NCBI GenBank assembly: GCA_012932295.1
Contig: JAAONU010000003.1
Coordinates: 28,196,361 to 28,260,360 of the forward strand
Direction of reading: 5' to 3'
Source: Cyclina sinensis
Lineage: Eukaryota > Mollusca > Bivalvia > Venerida > Veneridae
Length of the DNA: 64,000 nucleotides
Positions 1 to 12,760 of the stretch are shown here, one piece after another. Position 1 is the first letter of the stretch; the number at the start of each line of letters is the position of its first letter. Made by a program: the position numbers and the translations under genes. The notes under the pieces are model-generated. The model did not search any database and had not been told where the DNA came from. It saw nothing but the letters and a program-made list of their open reading frames with translations.

Positions 1-133
1 ATTGTTGTTTTTTTTTACAATGCGTAGTTTTAAAACTTAGGGTTGCGTGGATGTATATTTACAGGATATAAATTTTAAGTTTCCAATAGGAATTTTAACT
101 ATTATTCATGTCGTTATTATAATTTCATTTCAG

Positions 134-3100
134 GTGTAATTAGTGGTGCGCTTATAATTAAAATAGGCTTGCCTTGTGTTACTTTATTATCCAGTATTTT
201 GGTACCGCTTGGATTTATAGTCTCTTACTATGCCACGGCCATATATCATCTGTATATCAGCATAGGGATTTTATCTGGTACGTTTGTATTTTTTTACCAT
301 TTCTATTGTATTGTTCGTATATGAGCCCAGGATTTCTTGAAGTGAGGAAAAGTAGACATTTATGTAAAATGACACATTCTACAAAAAATAGTGATGAGAA
401 GAAAATCATTTAATTCCTTAAGAAAGTTATTTTTAAGCTCATCTAAGCACAAAGTGCTCGAAGGTGAGCTATTAAGAAGGGTGACTGTCCGTCCTCGTCC
501 GTCGTCAACATTTTCCTTCAAACGACATCTCCTAAACATCTGTGATAATTCTAACCAAACATCACACGAAGGTTTCTGTTAGTCTTTTTTTCAAATTTAT
601 TAAAACCAAAAGGATCCATACAAAACTCTGGTTAACGACAAAGGGCAGAGCCTGATTTCACTGAAGACTAAATGTTGTTGTTTTTTCTCCTTAGATACTG
701 CTGACCAAATTACGAAATAATTTCACAGACATGTTTCTGAGCAGGTTCTTTTATCAGATTCCTTTGCGGAATTTTAGTATTCTTTTAAAACTTGGCTGAC
801 CGGGGCGGGCAAATTTTCACATTACTTCTATATGGAAAAAATGAAAATCTTCTCAGAAACTGCTGACCCAATTTCAAAATAATTTCACAGAATTGTTCTT
901 GTTGTGGCCTTTTATCAAATCCTTCAAGCCACGTTGGCTCTTAGGAAAGCTTGGCAGACAGTTGTTGGGCAAATCTGTAACGATTATACGGAAAACTTTG
1001 AGTATCTTCTCCTACACCTGACCAAATTTCAAAGTTATTTCACAAAAATATTTCATTGATGGACCTTTATCATACTTTTTTGAATCAGGTTTCAACATTG
1101 ACTTACTGACCTATGATTTTAGAAGTAAAGCAATGAAAAAAATGTCTACAATTGTTCTCAAGTGAGCGATATAGAACCATCATGGCCCTATTATTTTAGC
1201 AGCTTCCTGGTTTTCTCATAATTTAATAACTACATTACGTCCCTTTGAATATCAGCGGTAAATACAAAAAACACAAATGCCATTTTAAAATGGCCTTAAC
1301 TTGATGCCTACCATAGAAATTGTTTCTTGAACATATCTTTTCTTTCTCTTGCAGCTGAAACATTATGCAAGTAACACTGTATGTCTGCGACAAGCATATC
1401 TCTGAATCGTTATAAAGAGCTTGGCGTGATATAAAATGAATTTATGTTTGATTTGTAAAACCGTAACTATTTCTTTTTAGCGTTTGGCATTAGTTTGGCC
1501 CAAGTCAGTTGCTATACTGTGACAGTGCGTGTATTTTCGGACCGTCAACAGCTTATTTGTATGACAGTTTTAACAACAGCCACTGGCATTTCTTCTCTTA
1601 CCTACCCGTACCTTCTTACATGGCTGGATCAAAACTATGGTCTATCTGGAACGTTCATTATCTTAGGCGGGATATCTGGAAACACATTTCTGTTATTCAC
1701 AACCTGCTTTGTTTATCGAAGAGAAATTTCTGAAAAACCATATACTAGACACTTAGGAAATATAAATCACACAAGTGATAACACTATGCTTTCTAATGCA
1801 AATCGCAGTGCAGAATTACACCACATTAGTAAAAATGAGGATTCTACTATTTTTAAAATAACAGGATCTGTTGACCAGAATAGACCGAAAGACAAAATTC
1901 AAGAATATGAAGACACATTATCAATCGATATTAAGCAGTCTTCAGAAATACACTGCGGTGATTATCTTGAAAAAGCTGCTCATAGAGATGGCTCTGTTAG
2001 TTCTGAACAAACCACGCATGAAAATCGATCCGACGATAAGCATTTAAATGAAAGCCAACCAAAAACCAGAAATAGATGTGTGTCTAATGCAGTTGAAACA
2101 TTTAAAAATTTGTTGATTAAACCATATATATGTCTAGCTGTGGCGTTTTGGTTTGGAATCGTTAGTTTAAATGCATTTTTACCAATGATAGTAGACATTG
2201 CTTCGTGGAAAGGTTTATTGCCTTCACAAGGCATCCATTCTTTATTAGCATTTAACATTTTTAACATCATCGGCAGACTAGTTCCGGGTCTTCTGAAACA
2301 ACGAAAGGGAATAAATTCTTTCATGTGTCCGGTACTTTCGACATTGTCTGGATTATTTGGTCAATTACTACTGTATTTCTCAACAAACCTTACGATGTAC
2401 ATAATTGGTGTGTCATTAAGTGGGCTGGCATGTGGTGGAATACTGTCCTCCTCGTTAAATGCGACAATAAGAATTGTGAGCCTTGATCAAGTACCCGTAG
2501 CAATAGGGTTTCTGAATACAGTAAATGGACTTCTGTCGATTGCAATCGGGCCTATATTTGGTAAATATACCCTATATATATGTTTGTTTATCTTTGTAGT
2601 TCATCTGTCACATTAAATATGTAACAAACAGTTTGCTTTCCTGAACACAATTAACTAATTAATGCATACCAACTGAAGCAAACATCCAAGCTTTAACATG
2701 CTTAGATGCAGGAAAAATTCTGCCCCCTCACTAATTAAATAGAAATAGTGCTTCTTTGATATTTATTTAACTTCGCTAAAGTGACAACTGAACAAACAAT
2801 TTAATTAAATTCGGCTAACTTTCAAAACTTTAACAAACCAGAAGTCAGATCTTCGTTAAGTATATTGTTTTCATTTCTGATTAAAAGTTCAATTTGTACA
2901 GCTCGTAAATGTGACCTTTTCAGGAGTTTAAATGTAAACATTAGCAAATGTTTCCTGCCTTGCTCTAGAAGTTTTGTTTTTATTCAGTATTGAGGAAAAT
3001 ACGTTTTCTCTCTTTGTCATGTACCTTAATAGCTTCTGTACTTTTTAAGCTGTCATGCCAATGTCGTAATGGTTTACCTAACAGTCTGCTGTTGGTGTGT

Positions 3101-3411
3101 TATTTTACTATTTCATTTTTTTATTTTCGTAAACTTCGGTACAATTCAATGTAAATTGGCCTTGAATAAAATAATTCATCATACCTTGCAATAAACGAAG
3201 AACACTTGTATTTCTCATGACATTCATATGAAGCTGCTATATGTATTCATTTACAGGAGGCCTCCGAGACAGGACAGGGTCTTACGGAAGTGTTCTCTTG
3301 ACCATCAGCATATCGCAGTCTGTCTCTGCTTTCTTTTACGTAGTCTCGTTCTTTTTTCGATACAAGAAGAACAGAAAATCAGGCACAACTAGCTGTCACA
3401 CTGTTAATTGA
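134..3411 (+). CDS. SLC16-like (monocarboxylate transporter family) membrane transporter, copy 1, 5' end outside window
   Basis: Three coding exons are visible: 134-277, 1481-2560 and 3257-3411 (TGA at 3409-3411). All have AG/GT borders in phase 1. They join to 458 residues covering TM2 to TM12 of a 12-TM major facilitator protein; the exon with TM1 would lie left of base 1. Family marks are a TM2-TM3 loop like the MCT 'G.L.NK.G' loop, the segment VFSDRQQL after TM4 (family position of YF.KRR.LA), and ISRL/IGRLVPG in TM8. A hydrophilic Ser/Lys/Asp-rich loop of about 120 residues between RREI (TM6) and KPYICLAVAFWFG (TM7) is the usual long cytoplasmic loop. It should act in a membrane; the substrate is unknown. 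The TM8 Asp that couples protons in MCT1 is Asn here. A candidate poly(A) signal AATAAA lies at 3676-3681. The exons are intact. Confident of family, not of function. Confidence 0.85.
431..1195 (-). mobile_element. Hairpin-ended tandem-core element, family A, inserted antisense in the first visible intron of copy 1
   Basis: Read on the minus strand this starts with a GGGCCATGATGG-type stem and the arm CGCTCACTTGAG. It continues with about three diverged units of roughly 160-180 bp (each holding 'ctgctgaccaaatttcaaaataatttcacag'-like sequence in pieces), then a GACGACGGACGAGGACGG stretch, and ends in a hairpin followed by GAGCTTAAAA next to a T-run. The same ends and layout recur at 46651-48238 and 59010-61149. 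It carries no coding capacity. It accounts for much of the extra length of this intron (about 1.2 kb, against about 0.41-0.46 kb in copies 2 and 3). Confidence 0.7.
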
Positions 3412-4737
3412 AGTCTTCGGTAATCGCTTCACTAAGGATATATATTTAATTCCAAAAATCAAGAGACTGTTGTAAAAGTGCAACAGATGGTGATAACAAA
3501 AGATAAGAGACAAACTTTATTGTAAATATATACTTTGTGTTTTGAAATGAAACATCTTCAACAAATGACAAATTCAAAATTATACATCTTTAATAAGCAG
3601 TATAAAAGAATTCACTAGTGTGTTACTATTTACGACTGTTTTGTAGAAGCGTGACGGAATTTTTTCAGCGCCTGCAATAAAGTACCTTATAAATAGCTTT
3701 AAAATATCGCTTTGAGTTTTCCCTTGTTGCTTTCTACTATAAACCTAGCCCAGAGTATTTATATTAAGGATGCTGTTCTTTTTATTAATAAACATATTAC
3801 AAGATATTTTTTTGAGCATTTTACTCAGTCTGCAAACTTCAGTCTCATTCATTCCAATAACATCAACACTTCGTTGTAGTATCACAACCTATCGCTTAAG
3901 TATTTGCTAAGTTTCATATTGACCGATAAAATGTCAATTGTATTTGAATGAACATCAGTAATGCTCTGTCTTTAAAACCTTACTGATGTTTGTATGAAAT
4001 TTCGATTATAAGTACAGTTTTGCATGCAGATTTTAATTTCAACATCGATTACTTTCTTGTTTTCAAAGTTTCAGAACTGAAATTTAAGCTTAAGGCATAT
4101 TTTTACTTGCACATTTGAACATTTTAAATAAAGGAACTGGCCATTGTGTGAACATTATTTTAGATTTCTCAGTGTCCTGTACCGCATTTGAATGTCTTTC
4201 GTTGGCTGTGCTGGTCATCTTGTTTTGTTTTTCTGTCGTTGTTTGTAGAAACTTTTTTTCTACATCTCTTTGCAATAACCAGACATTAACCTTGTGATCT
4301 AAAATATATTGGTATATTCTCACAATTATCTGTAATGCCTTGAATCCCGGTTATAATAGATAGGTAGGTAGTTAGGTAGGGTAGGTAGGTAGGTGTCAGA
4401 TTGCGTGGCATTATAATACAAATAGAACATACATAAAACTTCAACAACAATGAAACATCATGTATGAATTACAAATGGTCAGCCATGTAATCCAACATTA
4501 TATATCAAGGATAACACCAAAAGTAAGTAAAAATCTTATTTTCATTCTGGTTCTTGAATTGAAAACTGGACAAAGTAGAGTTTTTGTTTTTAGAAAATAA
4601 GATTTTTCATAAGTTTGTCATTAGTAGTTATCTTTTCCCTCTGCAGAGGACGTAAATTTATGATTGTGTTATTCGGGATATTTTTGTCTTTTTTAAGCCC
4701 CATTGTATATTTTTATGTCAGTCAGACAAAGGCAGTT
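3412..4737. other. Non-coding downstream flank of copy 1; part of a duplicated block
   Basis: No gene is seen. Around 3770-3960 the sequence (an AATAAACATATTAC stretch, then text around CATCAACA, then GTTTCATATTG.CC.ATAAA) is recognisably related to 24950-25240 and 38280-38520. All three lie downstream of a transporter copy, which points to duplication of a unit larger than the gene. Confidence 0.5.
4359..4394. repeat. (TAGG)n microsatellite
   Basis: An imperfect run of TAGG/GTAG tetranucleotides interrupted by one TTAGG. Confidence 0.9.
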
Positions 4738-5230
4738 TTTGCTCACCTGACCGAAGGTCCGGTGTAGCTTATAGTATGTTATTTTTTGTCCGTCGTCCGT
4801 CGTCTATCCATCCGTCTGTCGTCTACAATTGACTTAAAAAAACATCTTCTCCTATACCACCGGGTCAATTTGTAATGAGACTGTACATAAATGATCCTTG
4901 TATGGTTCTCTTTCAAAATCATACAAAAATAAAAGCTATTGCAGAACTTTGGTTGCCATGGCAACTGAAAGAAAAAGTTTTAAAATATAACCACAAGGCC
5001 TACAGCTTACATATTTGGTGCGCAGCATTATCTAGTCGTATAAATCATGGCTCTTAGTTTAGAATTGATCCTACCCCAGGGTCACTTGATTTCACATATA
5101 TATAGGATATGTGACTTATATAGGATATATGACTGTGACCTTCATGTGACTTACTGACCTACTTTCTTGGATTTTTACCTTGACCTACTGAATACGGGCA
5201 ATGAAAATATAATACCTGTTCAATACAAAA
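4738..5230 (-). mobile_element. Truncated hairpin-ended element (family A-like)
   Basis: On the + strand it opens with GCTCACCTGACCGAAGGTCCGG, then a CCGTCGTCCGTCGTC-rich stretch. This is the 3' end of a family-A-type element read backwards: a terminal hairpin followed by GTGAGCAAAAA. The tandem core that follows is short and decays after about 5100, with phrases such as 'tgtgacttactgacctactttcttgg'. The far end is not distinguishable. Confidence 0.5.
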
Positions 5231-6092
5231 ATAATTAAACTACATGTAATATATACAACTGACCAAAAACGTATGACCTGTATTTCTTGATCGACTAAAA
5301 ATATTCAACATCCAAACGACGGTAGATGCATTGTATGATTACTGTGGTTGCGTATTAGACGTACTGCTGAACTAGAGTAACGGTTTTAAAATCTAAAAAA
5401 AATAACAGTACGTAAAGCATAATCCAACCAAGTGTTCGAAACCAACCAAATACTCGAAACCAACACTTCTATGGTCAATAAGTCTACCATCTGAGTGTAT
5501 TTTTGCCGTATCACCAGTACATGGCAAGGATATTTGGTAGCGTTTTATACATTAATATTTCCGTGGAAATGCTGTAAGGTCATTGAGTTCTCTTTTCGCT
5601 TTTCAATGTTTTATATGTTTGTGTGCATGCAATATTGTCGAGTTGATGCGTGGGTTGGAGTTAATTCATGATGTACTTAAATCTTACGTCATTTTATCTT
5701 TAGCGTCATAAATAAAAATATCACGACAATTCTCCGGTGTTCTGCTGAACACTTTCGTTAATTGTTTGTGGTGTCTTTTTAAAAAGAAAATGATCAATAT
5801 AAAATTTATGACCTCTCTACTTTTTGACTGTTTGAGGAGGCTGTGATTTTTGACTGTAGATTCCTCATATAATATTTTTTCACTTTATTTTATTTTCATT
5901 TCGTATGTCTGTTTGTTAAAACTAGATAGAAGGGTTATTGGATATTTATAAAACGTAAAGTAGGTTTATAAAACAGTTATGTAAAACTATCACGCGTACA
6001 AAGAAGTGAGCTTGAGATACATTATTAGTAAAACTTTTTTTCTTTTTGCATTGTTTATTTGCTCAATTTTAAAATGTAGCCTTTCATTTCAG
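5231..6092. other. Non-coding AT-rich spacer
   Basis: No open frame of note and no repeat that I recognise. The last part, with 'cctttcatttcag', is the acceptor region of the decayed transporter copy that follows. Confidence 0.4.
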
Positions 6093-6851
6093 AAATATCA
6101 ATGGTTAGTGTTTTCCGTGGCAACAAGCACTTCGCCCTTTTGTTTTCATTTAGAGATTTGTATATTGATATGCTGGAAGACTGTCTGGGGGCAGATAGCC
6201 TAAGTACATCTACTGGTTTTAAGCGTTGGTTTAGGTTCCGGTAATTACTATGATGTGTAAGATCTAAAAATAATGTTGCAATTGTGATTTGTTTGGAAGA
6301 AACAGTAGGAAAATTCCAACCACTCATGTGTTTAGACTCCTTAAAGTAACTGCAACAATATAATTCAGCAAAGAATCTTTTGACCCTTGCAAGGTTTTTT
6401 CTCTTTGTTTACTTATGCTGCTGTTTAATTGTTACATCGCATAGTTTTTTAAGCAAAGGGTTTCTTGGATGTATTGATGTTTTTTAAAGATATAAATGTT
6501 GTTTATTTTTTGTTAAGTTAAAAAGCATTTTACCAATGATTTAAACACGGCTTTGTGGAAGGTTTATTGTGTTCACAAGGTATCCATTTGTTATAAGCAT
6601 TTAGCATTTATCATTTGCAGACTAATCTCGTGTCTTTTTAAACATCAAAAGAGAAGAAATTTTTATATGTATTCTTTACTTTCGACAAATTTAGGATTTT
6701 TGGCATCTACTGCTGTATCTCTCAACAAATCTGACGATGAACATGTTTGGAGTGTCATCAATTGGGCTGGCAAGTGGCGGACTTGTGTCTTCCTCGATAA
6801 TGCGAAAGTAAGAATTGTGAGCCTTGATCAAGTACAACCGGACTTGTTTTG
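6093..6851 (+). pseudogene. Decayed SLC16-like transporter copy
   Basis: Two relics of the neighbouring transporter are present. Bases 6093-6241 match the TM1 exon (FALLFSF-type core, the ATGCTGGAAGA motif, and the closing GCGTTGGTTTAGGTTCCG before GTAATTAC) but lack the segment around ATCACTTTGATGACAGA and are shifted in frame. Bases about 6522-6851 match the second half of the long exon, from the TM7 'FLPMI' region to TTTTG|GTAAATATA, with deletions and frameshifts (for example 'TATCCATTTGTTATAAGC'). The TM2-TM4 exon and the 3' exon are missing. Both splice donors survive. This is clearly a former member of the same tandem array and not a functional gene. Confidence 0.85.
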
Positions 6852-8869
6852 GTAAATATACACCCTAAATATATGTCTCTTAATCATTGTATTTCGTCTG
6901 CCACATTTAATATAAAACAAAACATTGCTTCTCTTAACTTTTTTTTTCACACAATCAACTTAATTATACCTCGTCACTGAAACAGACACTTAATCTTTGC
7001 TGCTTGTTAATGTAACCTTTCCAGTTATTAAAACTAAGCGAATGTTTTCTGGAATACCATGTGTTAAAACTGCTGTTTTAGCTTGCATTCATTTCATTGA
7101 TAAATGCCCCGTACCGCAATATTACCACCACAAGGTACGAAAGCTCACAAGAATGAATCTAAGGGTCACTGTACCTTACTTTTAACATGATTTAAATTGT
7201 CCCTCCAGACATCGCTATCAAACTGTTGCCATAATATTAAAAATGAAAGTATATCAGCTAATCCGAATTTATCTACAGGATCCGTTACAAAAATATATTA
7301 AGTCCACTGAAGACTTCAGTTTATTTATAAAATAAATCTGAAACTTGATTGAGATGTTTAAATTGAGTTTGCTCAAAAATTCAGTATATAATTTCTATTT
7401 ACTGCGTAAGTGACCAGAACTTGTCTCGAAAATTTTGTAAAAATAGTGGAAAAAGCATATCAGGAAAAACCACAGTCAAAAACACAATCTCACAACACAG
7501 TCAAAAAGTAGAAAAAAGATAATTTCATTTACAGATAAATTAAAAAAGAAAAACCACAAACAATTAAAATAAGAACCAGAGGGGTTACTGCCTTGAAACG
7601 GTCAGAGGCAAAGCATTTGCCACTTGGGGTTTAAACCAGGTTCTAGGATGCACCAAACTAACACTTGCTTCAATAGGTTATCATAAGAACAAACAATAAC
7701 AAGTTGTCTTGGTTAATTACCTCCAACCTACCCATCAACTCGACAATGTTGCATGCAAGAACACACAAACATATAAAACAGCAAGGAGTAAAAACAGCAA
7801 GAACACGATGGCAGATGGAAAAGGTGAACAAAACAAACGATGAAATTCATTTGAGAGAAATCAGAGGAACGGTGAATAAAATGTTTCATTTTGAATGGAG
7901 TTATTGATTGCTATATTTAGGGAAAAAATGATATTTAATTATCAGAGACAACAGGAGTTACATTGCATTTGTCAGCTTTAATTAGAGAAAATCTGTTTCA
8001 AGTAAAGTGACCCTCATATTCTTTCATGTGAACTTTCGTACTCTGCGTTGGTTATATAGTGGCTTGGGACATGTATCCATGAATCGAATGCCTGTGCCGA
8101 GACTGGTGAAGACACCATGTTGCTGAACGTGTCACGTGGTGCAGAGGCGACTGCTTCGAGGATACCGTATTCTATATTTAACCGGAATTCACCAAGTGAG
8201 CGTTTACGAAAATGCGTTTTCCCGTGTGATCTACGCAAACCGAGTTTTTTTTGGTCAGAAAACAGACTTCACAAACAGTAACGAGGGAGAATAGAGAAAA
8301 AACCTTTTTATTTCTACCTTCCAACTGTGAACGAGCTGTTTGAAGGCGTTATATTTATTATTGAAAGTATGTCTAACTGTGGTTAACATTAAGGTAAACA
8401 CGTACAAAATTGATTTATACAATGTTAATTACTTTTTGTAGAAAGTACAAAAAGATAGGCCAAATATACTGTTAAACAAACAATGACTGATCTTTACTAA
8501 GTGAATAAACTGGTATTAGGGGGAAAATTAAAGTGTCGCTGATTATTTTATTACATAAAGAAAGATAATGAAAGATGGGATATTGTAGTTGTAAATTCAT
8601 TGTAAGATTCGTGTAATTGCAGATTGGACCTAGTACTTATAAATAACGTAACTAATAATTTAAAAATCCAAAAGAAAAATAATAGTACATCATGTGTATA
8701 AGAAAAAAATCGAAACCAATATTACATTTTCTATTGTCAATGGAGTCCACCATCTCAATTTCTCTTTTTGTAAAGTCCGTACCGGTGAATGTACAGCAGT
8801 GATTTTTTTAAAATAAAAATGACTCACCTATAATGACAGTATATGACACGTATAATTCTCGAGATCAAT
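6852..8869. other. Non-coding spacer, partly A-rich
   Basis: No gene is supported. Bases 7430-7900 are an A-rich stretch with short repeated phrases (ACAGTCAAAAA, AACACA). They may be a repeat fragment, but I cannot assign it. Confidence 0.35.
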
Positions 8870-9560
8870 TTATATGAAAGAGAGAAAATATACGAACTAA
8901 AAGACAATATTAAAAGAAATTTTTAATTGGCTAATGCATCAGTAGGAAATAATTACTATTTCAATGGTAGCAGGCCAGCGTGCTACGTTAAAACCTCAGT
9001 TCGTATCAATGGGGATGATTGTATTCATTATGTTGTTTAGAGTTTTAAATACTAATATTATTTCTAAGTGTACAAGGTAGATGTTATATGGTAATTTCAT
9101 TTCTTATACATGCACACTGGACCAGAGTAGATGATCTTCCTTTATATTAACAGGGTAAGTTTCCCAGTTAGATCTTCTGTATTAATTTTTATTTAAAATG
9201 ACAGAAAACAGTTTTTTATTAATAAACACTGCGACAAATCGCTTCAATGACTGCTAATATCAGATTAGCTGTCATGACTTTAAGTTATTCGACAATAAAC
9301 TTGATGCAAGTAATGTTAATGAATTCGTTCCATAATCGTAAAATCGTTTGTGCTAGGCCATGCACAAAACATTTGAACAGCTTATGCATAAACAACACAT
9401 GAACTACGTGTGAATTTCAATTTCAAAAATATTTTCATCAACAAGAGTTTACTTGAAGCAAAAGTTGGATATTGTTTTCGAAATGGTTAACAAGTATGGG
9501 TTTTTATTTCTCTGAACATAATTTCGTTTATGAATCACATTAAGATGCTCTGAGATCTCT
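8870..9560. repeat. Copy of a duplicated non-coding block (5' flank of transporter copy 2)
   Basis: Contains 'GGTAGCAGGCCAG', about 90 bases later 'AAG.TAGATGTTATATGGTAA', and later 'TTTTCGAAATGGTTAACAAG'. The same ordered series recurs, diverged, at about 27470-28060, 39535-39620 (first part only) and 41790-42310. It looks like part of the segmental duplication that multiplied the transporter. Confidence 0.6.
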
Positions 9561-10084
9561 TCTTCAATGCTTCAATGCTTTTAGATGAAAAACCTTTTAG
9601 CAATTCATGTCCTTATCTTTTTTTGAGGCCCCAAAAAGGGTAACCCCATTTATTTTTAAACATATGAGACATATACATATTTTCTAGCACTTTCAGTAAT
9701 ATTAGAATGTACATACAAATACATAAATGTCATTAATCATTATCAATAAATCTAAATTTAAATTTATTTTAAGGAAAGCCTCCAGATGAAAACAACTTCA
9801 TTTGGACTAAATGGATGTAAAATTTTGTTTAGACCTTTAACTTAACACTGGCGAATCCTTTTAATTGTCTTCAGAAATTGCTTTGCTAGAAACGAAATAA
9901 GCAAAGCAAACTTTAATAAAGGCCAAAAAAGGAGAACCAGGAAAGAAAGGTGACTATTCCGTATTACATAGGTTTTTGCATCGTTATATAGATTAATGAA
10001 GAAAACAAGAAGACAAGAAATTCAAAGTCAGTTTAAAACATATACAAATATTATAAGAGATGGGATGGCAGTACTAGATGGAAG

Positions 10085-12760
10085 GTTCCCATGAATCAGT
10101 TTGAGAAAATTAATCATTATTGGTCATTAAAGATTTGTATTTGCCCCAAATTTTGTCAAACTTTTGTAGATGATTTTCCGTTTTAGCTATATACATCTCT
10201 GTTTGTAAAAGTAGTGAAATTCTTGTCTTATATAAGTGTATGCTTGGTAAAAGGTCCTGAAGTTTACAACAATATATTGTGTATCTAGCTGACAAAATTA
10301 AGTTCATTATTCCTTTATCGAAATTTTCATTTCCTAAAATTATATCCGATGATGACCAATTAGTACAAATATTTGAACATTTTGTATTTAGCCAATTTTT
10401 AATTTCTCCCCAGTAAGTTTTCGCGTGTTGACAGTCCCAAAAAACGATGCTTTTGAGTTTCACTTTGGTTGTTACAGAAGGAACACATATTAGTGTTTTT
10501 TATATTCATTTAATGTAAAATATGATTTGTTGCCAGAATTCTGTGGTTAATTTTATACTGAAACCATTGTAAACATGTGTCTTTTGTTATTTTAAATGGC
10601 AGTTGGTAGATATGTCCCCAATTAAAATTGTCTGCTAAGTTTATTTCTTCGTTCCATTTTATTTTTGAATTCGGATGAACATTTTTCCTTAAACTATAAT
10701 CATAAATGTTTCTACATCCTTTCTTTTGTTTGTTGACTATTTTTATGATCAATGGTTGAAATGGTGAGATTTCTTTTTTAGAGTCGTGTGTAAAAGTAAA
10801 ATTTGCTAAAAAGCTTTAAAAAGATTCAATTATGCTGTAATATTGCAAATAATTCGTATTAATATTATATTTTCTTAAAAATTAATTGAAGGACATGAAT
10901 TTTCCTTCTTCGTTCAAGAAATCATTCATTAATATTATCCCTGCATTAACATATCTATTAAAACAGAATCTGTTTCCGTCTATTTTAAACATAGAATTAT
11001 GCCAAACAGGTAAACAGAAGAATTCACTCCAGTTTCTTGGACTCAGTCTATTCAGATGAAATAAACCAACTAGAACATCTTTCCAAAACTGGTTTTGAAC
11101 TGTATTGATAACATTCTTTAGGAAATCATCTCCATACTTTTTACAATCAAGTATAGAAGGATACGATGTTTGCATAAAATTGAAGTTTTTAGTATTGTAC
11201 GTTCCGAGTCTTCTGATCCATGTCAGTTTTAAGGAGGTCATAAAAAACTCTTAATTAATCATTCTTATTCCACCATAATCATAATTCTGTATTATAATTT
11301 GTCTCTTATTTTTGTCTGGTCTGTTATTCCATAGAAATTTAAAAAAGATCCTGAACTGTTTTTATTATATCTATACTTGGATTTGGTAAGCTCAAAAATA
11401 GATGATTTAGTTTTGATAAAGCTAAGGTTTTAATTATAATGTTTTTGCCAATTGGCGTTATGATTATTTTGAACAATTGAGAAAATAATATTTTAATTTC
11501 TTCTATTTTTGTTAAGTAGTTGGAGTTTATAATGTTTTTCAAGTTGGTTGAAAAATTAACACCTAACACTTAAATGGCCTTCAAGGCTTTGTTTTTCATA
11601 CTCATTAAGTTTTGGTATATGGTCAGAATTATTAAACAATGTCGTAAGATTAATGTTATCTGTATCTCTAGATGAATACAAGTTTTTATAATGACTGCAC
11701 ACTTCGTTTAAAATATCACTTTGGTTCGTCAATAAAGTTCCTGTATCAGAATACAAAGAATTCATTAACTGTGAAGTAAAATTTCTATTTTCCAAATTGC
11801 AAAAATAATTTGAAGGTTTTTTTCCTTCAGTAATCCATTTCGCCCTGGCTCTTATAAAAACACCTTGCATTTTCTTTGTTCTAAGTTCTAAAAGTTCTTG
11901 TTTTTTTCCCTCTAAAGCTGAATAATCAATATTGTGTTCATTTTCAAGCTTCCTAATTTCTGCTTGTATATTATCCTGGCGTTTGTCTTCTTGTTTCTTT
12001 TCGAAGGAAGAGTACGAAATTGTTTCTCCCCTAATTTCCATCATTAAAGTTTCAAAAAAACAATTTATCATCTATATGTAACTGTAGTAAACTATTACTA
12101 ATAGTTTCAACTGATTGTTCTATTAATTGGATCTCTGCCGCATATTGCAATTTAATTTCTTTAACTTTATTCTTAATTAATTCAACATACTGAGCATCCT
12201 TTAGGAACGAATTATTAACTTTCCAGTAAGAATACCCATTTTTAAAATTATCAAAAACAAAACTTAATAAAATCATTGAGTGGTCGGTTCTATATCTTGA
12301 TTCAATTTTTACATTACTTATATCAGTATACAAATTATGAGATATTAAAAGAAATCAAGCCTAGCTTTTTAATAGGGTTCTTTTTGAACCAGGTAAACTA
12401 TTTTTCTTCTAAACTTTCTTCTCTCCAACAGTCAATTAGATCACATTCAACACTCATTTCGATGACGACCTCTCTGGCTTTAGGGTTGTTTACATTTACA
12501 TAATTATAGCAATTCATATTTGGATCTAATACCAGATTGTAATCACCAGATATAATACACGGATTTTCTAAATGTAAACTTTTTCCCTTTATGTATGAGT
12601 AAAAATCCGGATCATCTCTGTTTGGGCCATATAAGCAAATCATAGTTAAATCCTTACTCATTATACAAGCGTGAAGAATGAGCAAATTTCCTAGATTATC
12701 TTTTTCTAATCCTTTAAATTTAAAATCAAAATTATTATTTATAAGTATGGCCATAAACTA
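10085..12760 (-). mobile_element. Degenerate L1/Tx1-like LINE, ORF2 relic lacking the RT core
   Basis: Minus-strand frames in order are: 12754-12398, endonuclease-like, with SGDYNLVLDP and CLYGPNRDD; 12333-12052, with the RTDHSMI end of the endonuclease; 12071-11556, the pre-RT region with ARAKWITEGKKPSNYFCNLE and NLYSS; 11569-11339, a post-RT region with LGVNFSTN and KTLALSKLNHLFLSLPNP; 11241-10882; 10752-10510, with WFQYKINHRILATNHILH; and 10463-10110, a C-terminal region with IVFWDCQHAKTYW. The catalytic palm (motifs A to D, including the Y/FADD box) is absent: sequence jumps from the pre-RT end to the post-RT region near 11570. Several frameshifts separate the rest. No ORF1 is seen. A dead element inserted in the 5' flank of transporter copy 2. 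Confidence 0.85.

Noticed and set aside
7430..7900. Possible LTR or other element
   Set aside because: Only A-rich text with short repeated phrases. No terminal repeats, primer site or coding frame.
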